A stretch of 64,000 bases of DNA from Bradyrhizobium sp. SZCCHNS1050 (GCF_032484785.1 NZ_JAUETR010000002.1:806001-870000), one strand, 5' to 3'; counted from the first letter of the stretch, positions 17,943 through 27,603 are shown. Numbers and translations: made by a program. The notes: generated by a model from the letters alone, not told the origin.

Positions 17943-18233
17943 ATCCCGCGGCGCGATCGCCCGAGTTTGTCCGGTCGTTCGGCCCTCTCATCCGAAGAGG
18001 GCGCAGGGAATGCCGGGTGCTGGCCGCAACCCATGGCCCGCCTGCGGAAAAAATGCAGGCGGCAGGTACCACAGGTGCTGCCGATCATCCGGCATTCCCT
18101 GCGCGATGGGCTTTTCGGCTGCTTCGCGCTCTCCTCGGGGACCGGCTTGTTTGCCCCCGTCATCCGCGCGATGCCCGAAGGCATCGACGCGAACTTGACA
18201 CCAGCATCGGGGTGTCAGGACCACGCGACTTGA
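17943..18233 (+). repeat. multi-copy type intergenic repeat with open frames and nested inverted repeats
   Basis: A 16-bp perfect inverted repeat, GCGCAGGGAATGCCGG at 18001-18016 and its complement at 18089-18104, encloses a smaller hairpin (GCCTGC at 18040-18045, GCAGGC at 18055-18060, A-rich loop). Overlapping open frames (for example 17967-18233, containing GAGNAGCWPQPMARL) look like the spurious hypothetical proteins annotated repeatedly in Bradyrhizobium genomes. I recall this peptide pattern as recurrent, but could not search. It is probably a mobile noncoding repeat rather than a real gene. Confidence 0.55.
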
Positions 18234-18489
18234 CCGTCTGCACCGTGCCGTTCGTCGACGCGCACTATCAGCACGTTGCGAACACGGTGCAGCCACCGCC
18301 TCCCCGCCTCACGCCTCGTGACGACCGCGAACCGTCCCTCTTCATCGAGGCGGGATGGCCGGAAATGTGAAGGTGATTTGCCCGACGGTACAAGGGGCAA
18401 AGCTGCGGCAAACTAACACGACGGGCAATTAGCGCATGGCGGAGTTGCTGGGATTGCCTGTCGGGCAGAGTGCAACGTAGCTACTGCGA

Positions 18490-18729
18490 TCATGTGAGAA
18501 CCGTGAGAGATGTCGACGCGCATCGCAAGATGTAGGGCTTATGGGCCGGCCTCCCCGCCGGATGCCGTGATCCAAAGAACGCAACATAACAATCGTAGCC
18601 GCCGATCTCTTCCTCCAGCCAACAGTGCACGACGACGCCATATTCCGGGACACCATCCTCGACACCATCATAACGGACCGCCGTTCCCGGCAACAGATAT
18701 CTGTCAGGAGTAGATTGATTGCTGGACAT
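18490..18729 (-). CDS. small acidic cytoplasmic protein, unknown
   Basis: 79 residues from ATG 18729, with GGAAGAAC about 9 bp upstream. Core sequence: PGTAVRYDGVEDGVPEYGVVVHCW, then GGYDCYVAFFG. This looks like a compact SH3-like or beta-barrel fold of the kind used by small 'KOW/agenet-like' proteins, but I cannot name a family. An in-frame extension to 19098 is low-complexity Arg/Cys-rich and unlikely. It sits between the repeat region and lysE, without obvious partners. Confidence 0.5.
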   Translation of the reverse strand: MSSNQSTPDRYLLPGTAVRYDGVEDGVPEYGVVVHCWLEEEIGGYDCYVAFFGSRHPAGRPAHKPYILRCASTSLTVLT

Positions 18730-19039
18730 GCGAACTTGTTCTTCCCCAATGCTGTCGTCCAGGCGAACCCGGCCGGGCTTGCACCAAACGGGCTCCATAC
18801 TCACGGGATTTGGTTGGAGGGCGCGCACACGTCGCTCAAACCTTTCCTCACAAACCCGCTGAGGTGATGGGTCCTGGGTCGGCGCCGCACCGCGCTGTCG
18901 CACGGCACGGCTTGCACAGGACGACAGCGGAGGCAGGCCCCTACAGCCGTCTCTCGAAAAACGCCGCCCCCTGTCTGAGTCCGCTTTGCCACGTCCGAAG
19001 GATTGCCCTACACATCTCCTCACCCAACAAAGAAATCCG
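18730..19039. other. divergent intergenic region, no gene seen
   Basis: 310 bp between the starts of the small minus-strand gene and the LysE-family gene. It should hold both promoters. No clear inverted repeat, terminator or RNA gene was seen. Confidence 0.35.
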
Positions 19040-19666
19040 ATGCCCGACCTCCCCACCTTCCTTCTATTCCTCTCCGCCGCCCTCGTCGTCGCGCTCACGC
19101 CCGGCCCCGGTATCTTCTACATCGTGGCGCGCACGTTGGCCGGCGGGCGAAGCGAGGGACTGGCGTCCAGCGTGGGGCTTGGGCTCGGCGGCCTGGTTCA
19201 CGTCGTCGCCGGTGCGGTCGGGCTGTCGGCGCTGGTGATGGCGAGCGCGGAGGCGTTCACGGTGCTGAAGATCGCGGGCGCGGTCTATCTGATCTGGCTC
19301 GGCGTGAAGACGTGGCGGGAGGCCCGGGTCGCCCAGCCGGCCGAGGTGACGACGACTGGCAGCCGGCGCGCGTTTCGCGAGGGCATCATCGTCGAGGCGC
19401 TCAATCCGAAGACGGCGGCGTTCTTCCTCGCCTTCATCCCGCAATTCGTCGATCCCGCCGGCGACCTCGCCGCGCAGTTCGTCGTGCTCGGGCTGATCTC
19501 GGTGACGCTCAACACCAGCGTCGACCTGGTCGTGACGTTCTGGGCCGCCAAGGCGCGGCATCGTCTCGCCCAGCGGCCAAGCCTCGTGACGCGGATACGG
19601 CAGGCGTCTGGCGCCGTCATGTGCAGCCTTGGCGGCGCGCTGTTGTTGGCGCGGCGCACGAGCTGA
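19040..19666 (+). CDS. LysE/RhtB-family amino-acid exporter
   Basis: 208 residues starting at ATG 19040. It opens with LPTFLLFLSAALVVALTPGPGIFYIVART, the hallmark 'TPGPxxxY' first helix of the LysE/RhtB family. About six transmembrane helices follow; EALNPKTAAFFLAFIPQFVDP is the conserved 'NPK-x-x-x-F-x-x-x-x-PQF' block. It would export an amino acid or homoserine-like metabolite by proton antiport; the substrate is unknown. It is a single-gene unit. Confidence 0.92.
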   Translation: MPDLPTFLLFLSAALVVALTPGPGIFYIVARTLAGGRSEGLASSVGLGLGGLVHVVAGAVGLSALVMASAEAFTVLKIAGAVYLIWLGVKTWREARVAQPAEVTTTGSRRAFREGIIVEALNPKTAAFFLAFIPQFVDPAGDLAAQFVVLGLISVTLNTSVDLVVTFWAAKARHRLAQRPSLVTRIRQASGAVMCSLGGALLLARRTS

Positions 19667-19777
19667 CGACCAGACTGGCGCCAAGTCGTCACGTTCATAC
19701 GCACATTTGCGCGGCGTGCCGGCAGCGCCATGCCGGCGCACACGAGCCGATGCTGCTTTGCGACCACCCCCGCTGAG

Positions 19778-20239
19778 CTAGTCGCGATAGCGGCAGAACT
19801 CGTCGCCATTTTCGTATTCGTAGCAGATCTTGACGCGCCGGTAGGGCCGTTCGCTATCGAAACTGCGCGCGCGACGATCCATATCGTCATCATCGCGTTG
19901 CATTCGCGCGTTTCGACCCGTGGTGCGATGGTCCATGTCCTGGTCCATCATGCGGCCCATGCGGTGCTGGCGCATCCGATCCATGTCCATGCGATCCATG
20001 CCCATGCGGTCGTCATCGCGCTGTTGTGTCGTCCAGTCGCGGTTCACCCGCGTGTCTTCGGCCCTCTGGCGCTCGCGTTCACGGGCCTGGTCCGACTGCT
20101 GGGGCGTGCGTTCCGGCTGCACGGGAACGGCCTGGGTCTGGCTGGTTCCCGGCGTGCTGTCGGCCTGCTGGGCCCACGCGCCTGCGGAGAGGAGACAAGA
20201 GGATAGTAACACGACGGTCGCTGCTGCTGGAACGCGCAT
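19778..20239 (-). CDS. exported Met/Asp/Arg-rich repeat protein
   Basis: 153 residues, ATG 20239 with TTGGAGG upstream. A signal peptide (AATVVLLSSCLLSAGAWA) is followed by Gln-rich sequence, then a striking block of M-D-R-M type repeats (DRMGMDRMDMDRMRQHRMG, RMMDQDMDHR). The C-terminus carries two cysteines (ICYEYENGDEFCRYRD). The Met/His/Asp density could bind metal ions such as copper, but this is inference. The final 'C-Y-E-Y-x-N-G-x-x-F-C' is likely a disulfide loop. Confidence 0.65.
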   Translation of the reverse strand: MRVPAAATVVLLSSCLLSAGAWAQQADSTPGTSQTQAVPVQPERTPQQSDQARERERQRAEDTRVNRDWTTQQRDDDRMGMDRMDMDRMRQHRMGRMMDQDMDHRTTGRNARMQRDDDDMDRRARSFDSERPYRRVKICYEYENGDEFCRYRD

Positions 20240-20384
20240 GGTTCATCCTCCAAGGGAATGCTGTCTAACCGCGCGGGTCAGCGTTGGTTCAAACGACATC
20301 GCCTGTTTTGGTGCTGCGCCGCACAGATGACAGCCGGACGCAGAAGCGAGCTGGGCCGGGGCGGCCGCGGGCCGCTCTCTGGCG

Positions 20385-20624
20385 TCAGCCCGAGATCAGG
20401 TCGTGGTTGATTCCACGCCGGCGCCAATATCGCGCACGCAGCCGCGGTGCGATCTGCCACGAGACAATGGCTGACAGCACCACGCTCAGGGCAATCATGA
20501 CCGGCATTGCGAGCATCGCGTGATTGCTGAGCGGCGTGAGAAGAATCGTCAGAACTCCCGCACCGAACAGCACGGCCTGAACCATCATGAAGACCATCGC
20601 CGAAATCTGTGTTCGCATGGACAT
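20385..20624 (-). CDS. small two-helix membrane protein, unknown
   Basis: 79 residues with two hydrophobic segments: SAMVFMMVQAVLFGAGVLTILL, and AMLAMPVMIALSVVLSAIVSW. A basic C-terminal tail follows (APRLRARYWRRRG). ATG 20624 or 20618 are both possible; GTGAG lies upstream. No motif is recognised. The basic tail predicts a cytoplasmic C-terminus. Confidence 0.6.
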   Translation of the reverse strand: MSMRTQISAMVFMMVQAVLFGAGVLTILLTPLSNHAMLAMPVMIALSVVLSAIVSWQIAPRLRARYWRRRGINHDLISG

Positions 20625-20799
20625 TGCGGTCGCTCACGGTTGTTGCGCCTGCAAGTCAATGAAGCATCCGTCGAACAGTTCCGGCATGATCTCGAGGTCG
20701 GATCCGTGTCGCCCGGCCGCCCGCAAGCCGGCCGGGGGACGTTGTTTGCACTGCGGCGTTGACGGGGGGACGACAAGTTCGGCTGCCTCCCCCCGCCCG

Positions 20800-22356
20800 T
20801 CATTCCAGCTCGATCGCCTGGTAGGTGCCGGTCTCGTCGAGTGCGGTGCCCCAGATCTTGTGCGAAGCTTGGTGCTCAGCGCGTCCGAACGACAGCTTGC
20901 TGCCAAGGCCGAGGTCGATGCTCTGCATCGACTCCAGCGTGTCGACCAGCCGCTCGGTCTCGAGCGGCGTCGTCTGCTTCAGGGCCTGGATCAGGATGCT
21001 TGCCGAGATGAAGCCTTCGAGCGAGGTGTAATCCGGCGCTTCGCCGGGGAAGTACTTTTCCAGCGCGGTCTTGTAGTCGAGCACCAGGCTCGAATAGCCG
21101 GCGACCGAGGGAACGCCCTGCGTGACGATGACGCCGTTGGTGTATTTCGAGCCGAGCAGCTTCAGCTCGGCGGCGAGCGACGACGATCCGACCGCCGAGA
21201 TGTTGGCATAGATCAGCCCTGGAACCGCCTCGTGGGTCTTCTCGATGAATTTCGCCGCCGCGCGGTCGGTCGCGATCATGATCACGGCCTTGATCGGCGG
21301 CTTGGTCTGCGCCTTCAGCTTGCCGACGGCCTCGTCGACGTCGAGCGTGCCGCGCGGGAAACCATAGCGGATGATCGGATCGGTGATGCCGTTCGCGCGG
21401 AACGCCTTGGCGACACCGTTGGCGCCGTCGTCGCCATAGGCGTCGTTCTGCGCGAATACGGCGATCTGCTTCGCCGGGATGCGCTTGACCTTCATCAGAT
21501 AGCGCACGATCGCGGCGGTCTCTTCGGCGTAGCTCGCACGATAGTTGAAGACGTAGCGGTCGGGCGGATCGCGGCGGACGACGGCGGAGCCGCTGTAGGG
21601 TGCAAAGAACAGCGCCCGGCGCTCCAGCGCGTAGGGAATCGCCACCGCGTTGTTGGCAGTGCCCATGTTGCCGATATAGCCGAACACCTGATCCTTCTCG
21701 TACAGCTGTGTCATGGCGCCGAGCGTCCGCGTGGGATCATAGCCATCGTCGGCAGCGATCAGCCTCAGCTTGCGGCCGTTGATGCCACCGGCATCATTGG
21801 CGCGGGCGAACGCGGTCTCGATGCCGAGTTTCATCTGGCGCGCGGACTCCTTGCGGACTCCGGAGAACGGGATGACGGTGCCGAACCGGATCTCGGTGTC
21901 GCTGACGCCGTGCGGAAGCGGAGGCGGCAGGTTGGCCGTGGGCTGCGTCGACGCGGCCGCGGTCGACGGCGCCAGCGCGAAGGACAGCGAGGGAGCCGCC
22001 GACTGCTGCTGGCTGAGTGACCGCTCAAGCTCTGCCAACTGGCGCTCTGCGGTCTGACAGTTCACCTGCGAGGACGCGACCCGGCCGCGACCCTCGGCGA
22101 TATAGCTGTTGAAGGTGCGGATGAGCCCATCGCGCTCGCCGCCGTTCGAAGAGCCCTGGCGGATCACTTCGCTGAATTGATCGATGATGGTCTGGACGCG
22201 CCCCTGAGCGATCTCACGGCACGTCGCGGCCTGGCCGACGACCGGTCCGACGCGGGCGGCGAGATCACGAACGACATCGGGGGAAATGGGGACAGCAGAG
22301 GCGGCAGGGACGAAGAGGCAAGTTCCGAGCAGGAGCGCACACCAGCGAACGGTCAT
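20800..22356 (-). CDS. periplasmic branched-chain-amino-acid-type substrate-binding protein with extra N-terminal domain
   Basis: 518 residues, ATG 22356. A signal peptide (LLLGTCLFVPAASA) precedes an N-terminal helical region (about 22-145) with two cysteines (ATCREIAQGR, VNCQTAERQ) and a Pro/Ala linker. From about 150 there is a type I periplasmic binding fold of the LivJ class (DTEIRFGTVIPFSG, ANDAGGINGRKLRLIAADDGYDP, YIGNMGTANN, VFAQNDAYGDDG). No transporter permease or ATPase gene is adjacent, so this is an orphan binding protein. It may instead feed a sensor. Confidence 0.82.
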   Translation of the reverse strand: MTVRWCALLLGTCLFVPAASAVPISPDVVRDLAARVGPVVGQAATCREIAQGRVQTIIDQFSEVIRQGSSNGGERDGLIRTFNSYIAEGRGRVASSQVNCQTAERQLAELERSLSQQQSAAPSLSFALAPSTAAASTQPTANLPPPLPHGVSDTEIRFGTVIPFSGVRKESARQMKLGIETAFARANDAGGINGRKLRLIAADDGYDPTRTLGAMTQLYEKDQVFGYIGNMGTANNAVAIPYALERRALFFAPYSGSAVVRRDPPDRYVFNYRASYAEETAAIVRYLMKVKRIPAKQIAVFAQNDAYGDDGANGVAKAFRANGITDPIIRYGFPRGTLDVDEAVGKLKAQTKPPIKAVIMIATDRAAAKFIEKTHEAVPGLIYANISAVGSSSLAAELKLLGSKYTNGVIVTQGVPSVAGYSSLVLDYKTALEKYFPGEAPDYTSLEGFISASILIQALKQTTPLETERLVDTLESMQSIDLGLGSKLSFGRAEHQASHKIWGTALDETGTYQAIELE

Positions 22357-22934
22357 TTTGAACTATCCGTCTTCTTGTGATTGGTTGGCTATGTTCACTA
22401 CATGAGTCAGACAGGCTTCCTATTAAGGACAGGTTGCATGACACCGCAACCGCCATTCGACTGATCGGTGCCGCCTGGAACTCATAGCGGCCCACACCGC
22501 TCGATCGCGTTACGCGCCTCGTCGCGCAAGGTGCCGAACTAACAAGCGGCACGAACGATTAGTTCTCAAAATCAACGGTTTGCCGTAGGGGCACGATGAC
22601 CGCTCTGGCCGGCCGCTCGACCACGTCAGCGCGATGCTCCCGATGCGTCCGGCGCTGCCTGGACGCGACCGGAGACCCGGATGAAGTTGTTCGCAGTCTT
22701 AACCAGCATTAACGCGAGAACATCAAATGCAGAGCGACGCCTTTAAGGCCGGGTCATCTTGCGCCGCAGTCTCGAGTCACCGGCGACGACATGCCGCAGC
22801 TCAGCATCCGATAACGACGAGGTGAGACTGAATTGACGGGAGAAGCGTCCTGACCCGCCGGCCCATCGCTGGCTCGCTGCCGATTTTGGCGATAGCAGCA
22901 GATCGCAGCTCATAACAGTGGGAAGAGGTTCGTG
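22357..22934. other. long intergenic region, no gene seen
   Basis: About 580 bp between the divergent starts of the binding-protein gene and the cytochrome gene. It is somewhat AT-richer around 22357-22440 and 22680-22740. No convincing ORF, tRNA, terminator or symmetric operator was found. Promoters for both neighbours must lie here. Confidence 0.4.
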
Positions 22935-23522
22935 ATGCCATGGAAGAATACGACGATGGAGTTCGGTGCGATCGCCAAGCTCTTCCACTGGACCGGCGCC
23001 GCGGCCTTCATCGCGGCCTATGCCGTCGTGTACTATGTCATCTGGTTCATGGACGACACTTCCCCGGAAGCATTGCCCGTGCTCAACGTCCATTGCGTGC
23101 TGGGCATGATCGTCGGCCTGTCCGTCCTGCCTCGCCTGCTGTGGCGGCTCGTCAACGTTCAGCCCGATCAGCCGCATGCATCAGATGCCGAGGCGTGGCT
23201 CGCGCACGCAGCGCATTGGGGATTGTACGTGCTGCTGATCCTGATGCCGCTGACCGGCTATATCGGCACCGATGCCGCCACCGACTTCGGAGCGTTCGCG
23301 CTGCCGAACTTCCGTGAGACGGCGCTATTCGGCTGGATCGAGACGCGCTGGGGGATCACCTGGGAGGCGTTCGAGCCGCCGGTCGACGCAATCCACCATG
23401 TCGTCGGCAAATGGATCGCGTGGATCGTGGTGGCCCTTCACGTCGCGGCCGCGCTGTTTCATCACGTCGTCCGCCGCGACGGCGTCCTGACACGGATGCT
23501 GCCGGGCCGTTCGGCCGCGTGA
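22935..23522 (+). CDS. cytochrome b561-type membrane protein
   Basis: 195 residues, ATG 22935 with GGAAGAGG upstream. There are four transmembrane helices with histidines placed for two b hemes: IAKLFHWTGAAAF, LNVHCVLGMIVGL, AHAAHWGLYVLLILMPLTGY, and VGKWIAWIVVALHVAAALFHHVVRRD. The 'FHW...GY...LH...HH' pattern is the prokaryotic cytochrome b561 signature (E. coli YodB/CybB type), moving electrons from quinol. The closing residues (DGVLTRMLPG) are typical. It is followed by a palindromic repeat. Confidence 0.92.
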   Translation: MPWKNTTMEFGAIAKLFHWTGAAAFIAAYAVVYYVIWFMDDTSPEALPVLNVHCVLGMIVGLSVLPRLLWRLVNVQPDQPHASDAEAWLAHAAHWGLYVLLILMPLTGYIGTDAATDFGAFALPNFRETALFGWIETRWGITWEAFEPPVDAIHHVVGKWIAWIVVALHVAAALFHHVVRRDGVLTRMLPGRSAA

Positions 23523-23566
23523 ACGATGCGCGACCCGTGACGACCGCTCTGCGATCCCCACACGAT

Positions 23567-23649
23567 CGTCATTGCGAGGAGCCGCAGGCGACGAAGCAAT
23601 CCAGAGACCTCGTGCCACCCTGGATTGCTTCGCTGCGCTCGCAATGACG
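23567..23649. repeat. inverted repeat of the 'CATTGCGAGGAGC' type
   Basis: Arm 1 at 23567-23604 (cgtcattgcgaggagc ... gaagcaatccag) pairs with arm 2 at 23620-23649 (ctggattgcttcgctgcg ... aatgacg). The pair lies between the cytochrome gene and the end of aspS, which converge, so it can act as a bidirectional terminator-like hairpin. The sequence type is, from memory, widespread in alphaproteobacterial intergenic regions. Confidence 0.8.
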
Positions 23650-23680
23650 AAGATTCGTGCATCACCCGCAGTCTGCCGAA

Positions 23681-25468
23681 CTACTTGTTCGGTAGATTCG
23701 TCCTGATGTGCAGCTCGCGCAGCTGCTTCGTGCTGGCCTCCGACGGCGCGCCCATCAGCAGGTCCATGGCCTGCTGGTTCATCGGGAACAGCGAGATCTC
23801 GCGCAGGTTCGTGGTGCCACAGAGCAGCATCACGATGCGGTCGACGCCGGCGGCCATGCCGCCATGCGGCGGGGCGCCGTACTGGAAGGCGCGGTACATG
23901 CCGCCGAAGCGGTCGACCACCTCCTGCTCGCCGTAACCGGCGATCTCGAACGCCTTCACCATCGCCGCCGGCTTGTGGTTGCGGATGCCGCCGGAGGCGA
24001 TCTCGTAGCCGTTGCAGGTGATGTCGTACTGGAACGCCTTGATGGTCAGCGGATCCTGCGTCTGCAATGCTTCGAGGCCGCCCTGCGGCATGGAGAACGG
24101 GTTGTGCGAGAAGTCGACCTTCTTGTCGTCCTCGTTGTACTCGTACATCGGGAAGTCGACGATCCAGGCCAGCTTGAACTGATCCTTGTCGGACAGGTTC
24201 AGCTCATCGGCGACCTTGTTGCGGGCGAGGCCTGCGAACTTCCAGAACTTGTCGGGATCGCCGGCGACGAAGAAGGCAGCGTCGCCCTCCTTGGTGCCGA
24301 GCTGGCTGCGGATCGCAGCCGTGCGCTCCGGACCGATGTTGTTCGCCAGGGGACCTGCGCCCTCGCCGCCCTCGCGCCACATGATGTAGCCGAGGCCGGG
24401 CTGGCCCTCGCCCTGGGCCCACGAGTTCATGCGGTCGCAGAACGCGCGGCTGCCGCCGGATGGCGCCGGGATCGCCCAGACCTGGTTCTTGGGGTCCTCG
24501 AGCATGCGCGCGAACACCTTGAAGCCGGAGCCGCGGAAGTGCTCGGAGACGTCGGCCATCTCGATCGGGTTGCGCAGGTCGGGCTTGTCGGAGCCGTATT
24601 TGCGGATCGCCTCGGCGAACGGGATGCGCGGCCAGCCCTTGGTCACCGGCTTGCCCTTGGCGAAATCCTCGAACACGCCGGTGATGACCGGCTCCATCGC
24701 CGCGAACACATCCTCCTGCTCGACGAAGCTCATCTCGACGTCGAGCTGGTAGAACTCGCCGGGCAGGCGGTCGGCGCGCGGGTCCTCGTCGCGGAAGCAC
24801 GGCGCGATCTGGAAGTAGCGGTCGAAGCCCGACATCATCAGCAGCTGCTTGTACTGCTGCGGCGCCTGCGGCAGCGCGTAGAACTTGCCGGGATGGATGC
24901 GCGACGGCACCAGGAAGTCGCGCGCGCCCTCCGGCGACGACGCGGTCAGGATCGGGGTCTGGAATTCGAAGAAGCCCTGCTCCTTCATGCGCCGGCGCAT
25001 CGAATCGATGATCGCGCCGCGCGTCATGATGTTCTGGTGCAGCTTCTCGCGGCGCAGATCGAGGAAGCGGTATTTCAGTCGGATGTCCTCAGGATATTCC
25101 TGCTCGCCGAACACCGGCAGCGGCAGCTCGTCCGCGGGGCCGAGCACCTCGATGTCGGAGACGTAGAGCTCGATCTTGCCGGTCGGCAGATCGTCATTGT
25201 CGGTGCTCTTGTTGTCGGCGCCGGCCGGGCGGCGGCGCACCTTGCCCTCCATGCGCACGACCCATTCCGAGCGCAGCTTCTCGGCCAGGCTGAACGCCGG
25301 CGAGTCCGGATCGACCACGCATTGGGTGATGCCGTAATGGTCGCGCAGGTCGACGAACAGCACGCCGCCATGGTCGCGGATGCGATGGCACCAGCCGGAC
25401 AGCCGGACCGTCTCTCCGATGTTGCTCTCGCGGAGCGCGCCGCAGGTGTGGGTCCGGTAGCGATGCAT
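23681..25468 (-). CDS. aspS: aspartyl-tRNA synthetase (bacterial type)
   Basis: 595 residues; the ATG at 25468 gives the expected N-terminus [21 protein letters not shown]. The anticodon-binding OB domain ([26 protein letters not shown]) is followed by class II motifs: motif 2 in [20 protein letters not shown] and motif 3 in [26 protein letters not shown]-type insertion domain lies between, making the protein the usual bacterial length. It charges tRNA-Asp, and may be non-discriminating if the genome lacks AsnRS, which the window cannot show. It is divergent from selO. Confidence 0.97.
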   Translation of the reverse strand: MHRYRTHTCGALRESNIGETVRLSGWCHRIRDHGGVLFVDLRDHYGITQCVVDPDSPAFSLAEKLRSEWVVRMEGKVRRRPAGADNKSTDNDDLPTGKIELYVSDIEVLGPADELPLPVFGEQEYPEDIRLKYRFLDLRREKLHQNIMTRGAIIDSMRRRMKEQGFFEFQTPILTASSPEGARDFLVPSRIHPGKFYALPQAPQQYKQLLMMSGFDRYFQIAPCFRDEDPRADRLPGEFYQLDVEMSFVEQEDVFAAMEPVITGVFEDFAKGKPVTKGWPRIPFAEAIRKYGSDKPDLRNPIEMADVSEHFRGSGFKVFARMLEDPKNQVWAIPAPSGGSRAFCDRMNSWAQGEGQPGLGYIMWREGGEGAGPLANNIGPERTAAIRSQLGTKEGDAAFFVAGDPDKFWKFAGLARNKVADELNLSDKDQFKLAWIVDFPMYEYNEDDKKVDFSHNPFSMPQGGLEALQTQDPLTIKAFQYDITCNGYEIASGGIRNHKPAAMVKAFEIAGYGEQEVVDRFGGMYRAFQYGAPPHGGMAAGVDRIVMLLCGTTNLREISLFPMNQQAMDLLMGAPSEASTKQLRELHIRTNLPNK

Positions 25469-25581
25469 GGTCGTCCTGAATGGTCGTCGTGAGGAGAAGG
25501 AATCGGCGCAGCCCTTAAAGGCGCGCTCCGAATGCGCGCAGGGTTTAGCCGAGCCGCCCCGGCGCGGCAACCGCAGGAACG

Positions 25582-25611
25582 GGCCTTTTCGGCTTCGCGC
25601 CGGAAAAGGCC
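25582..25611. promoter_or_regulatory. hairpin in the aspS-selO divergent region
   Basis: GGCCTTTTCGGC (25582-25593) and GCCGGAAAAGGCC (25599-25611) are complementary with a one-base bulge and a TTCGC loop. It lies about 115 bp upstream of aspS and 120 bp upstream of selO. It could be a leader hairpin or a simple palindromic repeat. No T-tract directly follows on either strand. Confidence 0.45.
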
Positions 25612-25681
25612 GCCCGCCCTGGGCCTCACTGCAACGTCGGCGCCGATGCCGAATTGAGCTGGCGCCGAAACGCTCGTCTGA

Positions 25682-25708
25682 CGGCCGTTTGGGCTCGAAA
25701 AACGGCCG
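25682..25708. promoter_or_regulatory. perfect 9-bp inverted repeat just upstream of selO
   Basis: CGGCCGTTT (25682-25690) is mirrored by AAACGGCCG (25700-25708) with a 9-base centre, ending 21 bp before the selO ATG. It could be an operator or a hairpin in the selO leader. Confidence 0.45.
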
Positions 25709-25729
25709 CCCCGCGCCTATCTTGGAGCC

Positions 25730-27205
25730 ATGACCGTGCATTTCCCCTTCCAGAACTCCTACGCCACGCTGCCGGACAATTTCTTTGCCCGGGTGGCGCC
25801 GACCCCCGTCGCAGCGCCTCGTCTGATCAAGCTGAACCGGCCTCTCGCCGCGGACCTGGGGCTGAACCCGGCCGAGCTGGAAACGCCGGAGGGCGCCGAG
25901 ATCCTGGCCGGCAAGACCGTGCCTGAGGGCGCCGAGCCGATCGCGATGGCCTATGCCGGCCACCAGTTCGGGCATTTCGTGCCGCAGCTCGGCGACGGCC
26001 GGGCGGTCCTGCTCGGCGAGGTCGTCGACCGCAACGGCGTCCGCCGCGACATCCAGCTGAAAGGCTCCGGCCCGACGCCATTTTCGCGCCGCGGCGATGG
26101 CCGCGCGGCGCTGGGGCCGGTCTTGCGCGAATACATCGTCAGCGAGGCGATGGCGGCCCTGGGCATTCCGACGACGCGCTCGCTGGCTGCGGTCGTGACC
26201 GGCGAGCAGGTCTATCGCGGCACCGCCCTGCCCGGCGCGGTGCTGACCCGTGTCGCCACCAGCCACATCCGGGTCGGCACGTTCCAGTATTTCGCCGCGC
26301 GCCAGGACGTGGACGCCGTGCGCCGGCTCGCCGACCACGTCATCCACCGGCACTATCCGGATCTCGCCGGTACCGAGCGCCCCTACCACGCCCTGCTGGA
26401 TGCCGTGATCGCCCGCCAGGCCAAGCTGATCGCCGAGTGGCTGCTGGTCGGCTTCATCCATGGCGTCATGAACACCGACAATACCTCGGTGTCCGGCGAA
26501 ACCATCGACTACGGCCCCTGCGCCTTCATGGACACCTACGATCCCAAGCAGGTGTTCTCCTCGATCGACGAGTTCGGCCGCTACGCCTTCGCGAACCAGC
26601 CGCGCATCGCGATGTGGAACCTGACCCGGCTTGCCGAGTGCCTGTTGCCGCTATTCGGCGACGACAAGGACCAGGCGATCAAGGAGGCCGAGGCTGCGCT
26701 CGACGGCTTCGCCACCCAGTTTACGGACGCGCACCAGGCGGGCCTGCGCCGCAAGCTCGGCCTGGCCACGCAGCGCGAGGGCGACCAGCCGCTGGCGCAG
26801 GCATTGTTCGACGCGATGGCGGCGGCCCGAGCCGATTTCACGCTGACGTTCCGCCGTCTCAGCGACGCCGCCGGCAGCGGCGATCTCAGCGAGGTCCGCG
26901 TCCTGTTCGCGGATCCCACCGGCTTCGACGAATGGGCCCAGCGCTGGCGCCAGCGCCTGGCGGAGGAACCGCAGACGGCGGCGGAGCGGAGCGCGGCCAT
27001 GCGCAAGGTCAATCCCGCCTTCATCCCGCGCAACCACCGCATCGAGGCGGTGATCACGGCAGCGGTCGAGAACGACGACTACGCGCCGTTCGAGGAGCTG
27101 CATGCGGTGCTGGCCCGGCCCTATGACGACCAGCCGGACCGGGCTGATTATGCCGATCCGCCGCAGCCGGAGGAGCAGGTGTTGCAGACCTTCTGCGGCA
27201 CCTGA
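25730..27205 (+). CDS. selO: SelO-family protein adenylyltransferase (YdiU)
   Basis: 491 residues. SelO is a pseudokinase-fold enzyme that transfers AMP to protein Ser/Thr/Tyr. Diagnostic blocks are [49 protein letters not shown] (with the ATP-site Lys), [21 protein letters not shown] (metal-binding Asn/Asp) and the C-terminal [12 protein letters not shown]. The C-terminus ends in FCGT, keeping the Cys near the end where SelO homologues carry Cys or selenocysteine. The length matches the family. It is monocistronic and divergent from aspS, with two inverted repeats between. Confidence 0.95.
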   Translation: MTVHFPFQNSYATLPDNFFARVAPTPVAAPRLIKLNRPLAADLGLNPAELETPEGAEILAGKTVPEGAEPIAMAYAGHQFGHFVPQLGDGRAVLLGEVVDRNGVRRDIQLKGSGPTPFSRRGDGRAALGPVLREYIVSEAMAALGIPTTRSLAAVVTGEQVYRGTALPGAVLTRVATSHIRVGTFQYFAARQDVDAVRRLADHVIHRHYPDLAGTERPYHALLDAVIARQAKLIAEWLLVGFIHGVMNTDNTSVSGETIDYGPCAFMDTYDPKQVFSSIDEFGRYAFANQPRIAMWNLTRLAECLLPLFGDDKDQAIKEAEAALDGFATQFTDAHQAGLRRKLGLATQREGDQPLAQALFDAMAAARADFTLTFRRLSDAAGSGDLSEVRVLFADPTGFDEWAQRWRQRLAEEPQTAAERSAAMRKVNPAFIPRNHRIEAVITAAVENDDYAPFEELHAVLARPYDDQPDRADYADPPQPEEQVLQTFCGT

Positions 27206-27315
27206 CACGCGGTCTTAACCTCGCGTCCACCATCGCCCTGACAGCGCCCGGGCCCTTAAGAAACGATCAACGCAGCCCCGACAAGTTGAACCAACAAGTC
27301 GGGGAGGTCTGAGAC

Positions 27316-27426
27316 GTGGACGCGCTGGTGTTCGAATTCATGGGTCTGGCGATGATCGCCTTGTGCCTGATCGTGCTCGCGGTGCCCTCGGCGCGCCGGC
27401 CTGCGGGCCGCGTCCGGCATCGCTGA
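27316..27426 (+). CDS. putative 36-residue single-pass membrane protein
   Basis: A GTG start at 27316 with a strong GGGGAGG at 27301-27307. It encodes 36 residues: one hydrophobic helix (FMGLAMIALCLIVLAVPSA) followed by a basic tail (RRPAGRVRHR). The combination of a good ribosome binding site, a plausible transmembrane helix and a positive-inside tail makes it a likely small membrane protein. It lies alone between selO and rnd. Confidence 0.4.
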   Translation: MDALVFEFMGLAMIALCLIVLAVPSARRPAGRVRHR

Positions 27427-27603
27427 CCGGCGCCGGACGCGCCCTATCATCAACCATAGAGCGATCAGCTCGCGTCGCGGTGCTTGCGTTCGGGGCGGAT
27501 TGGGCCGACAAGCGGACACGAATTCGTCCCGTACCCTTTGCCGACACCCTTGACTTGTCAGCGTTTTCGGACGACGGCGTAAGAGCCTCGTCATGGATCG
27601 TTC

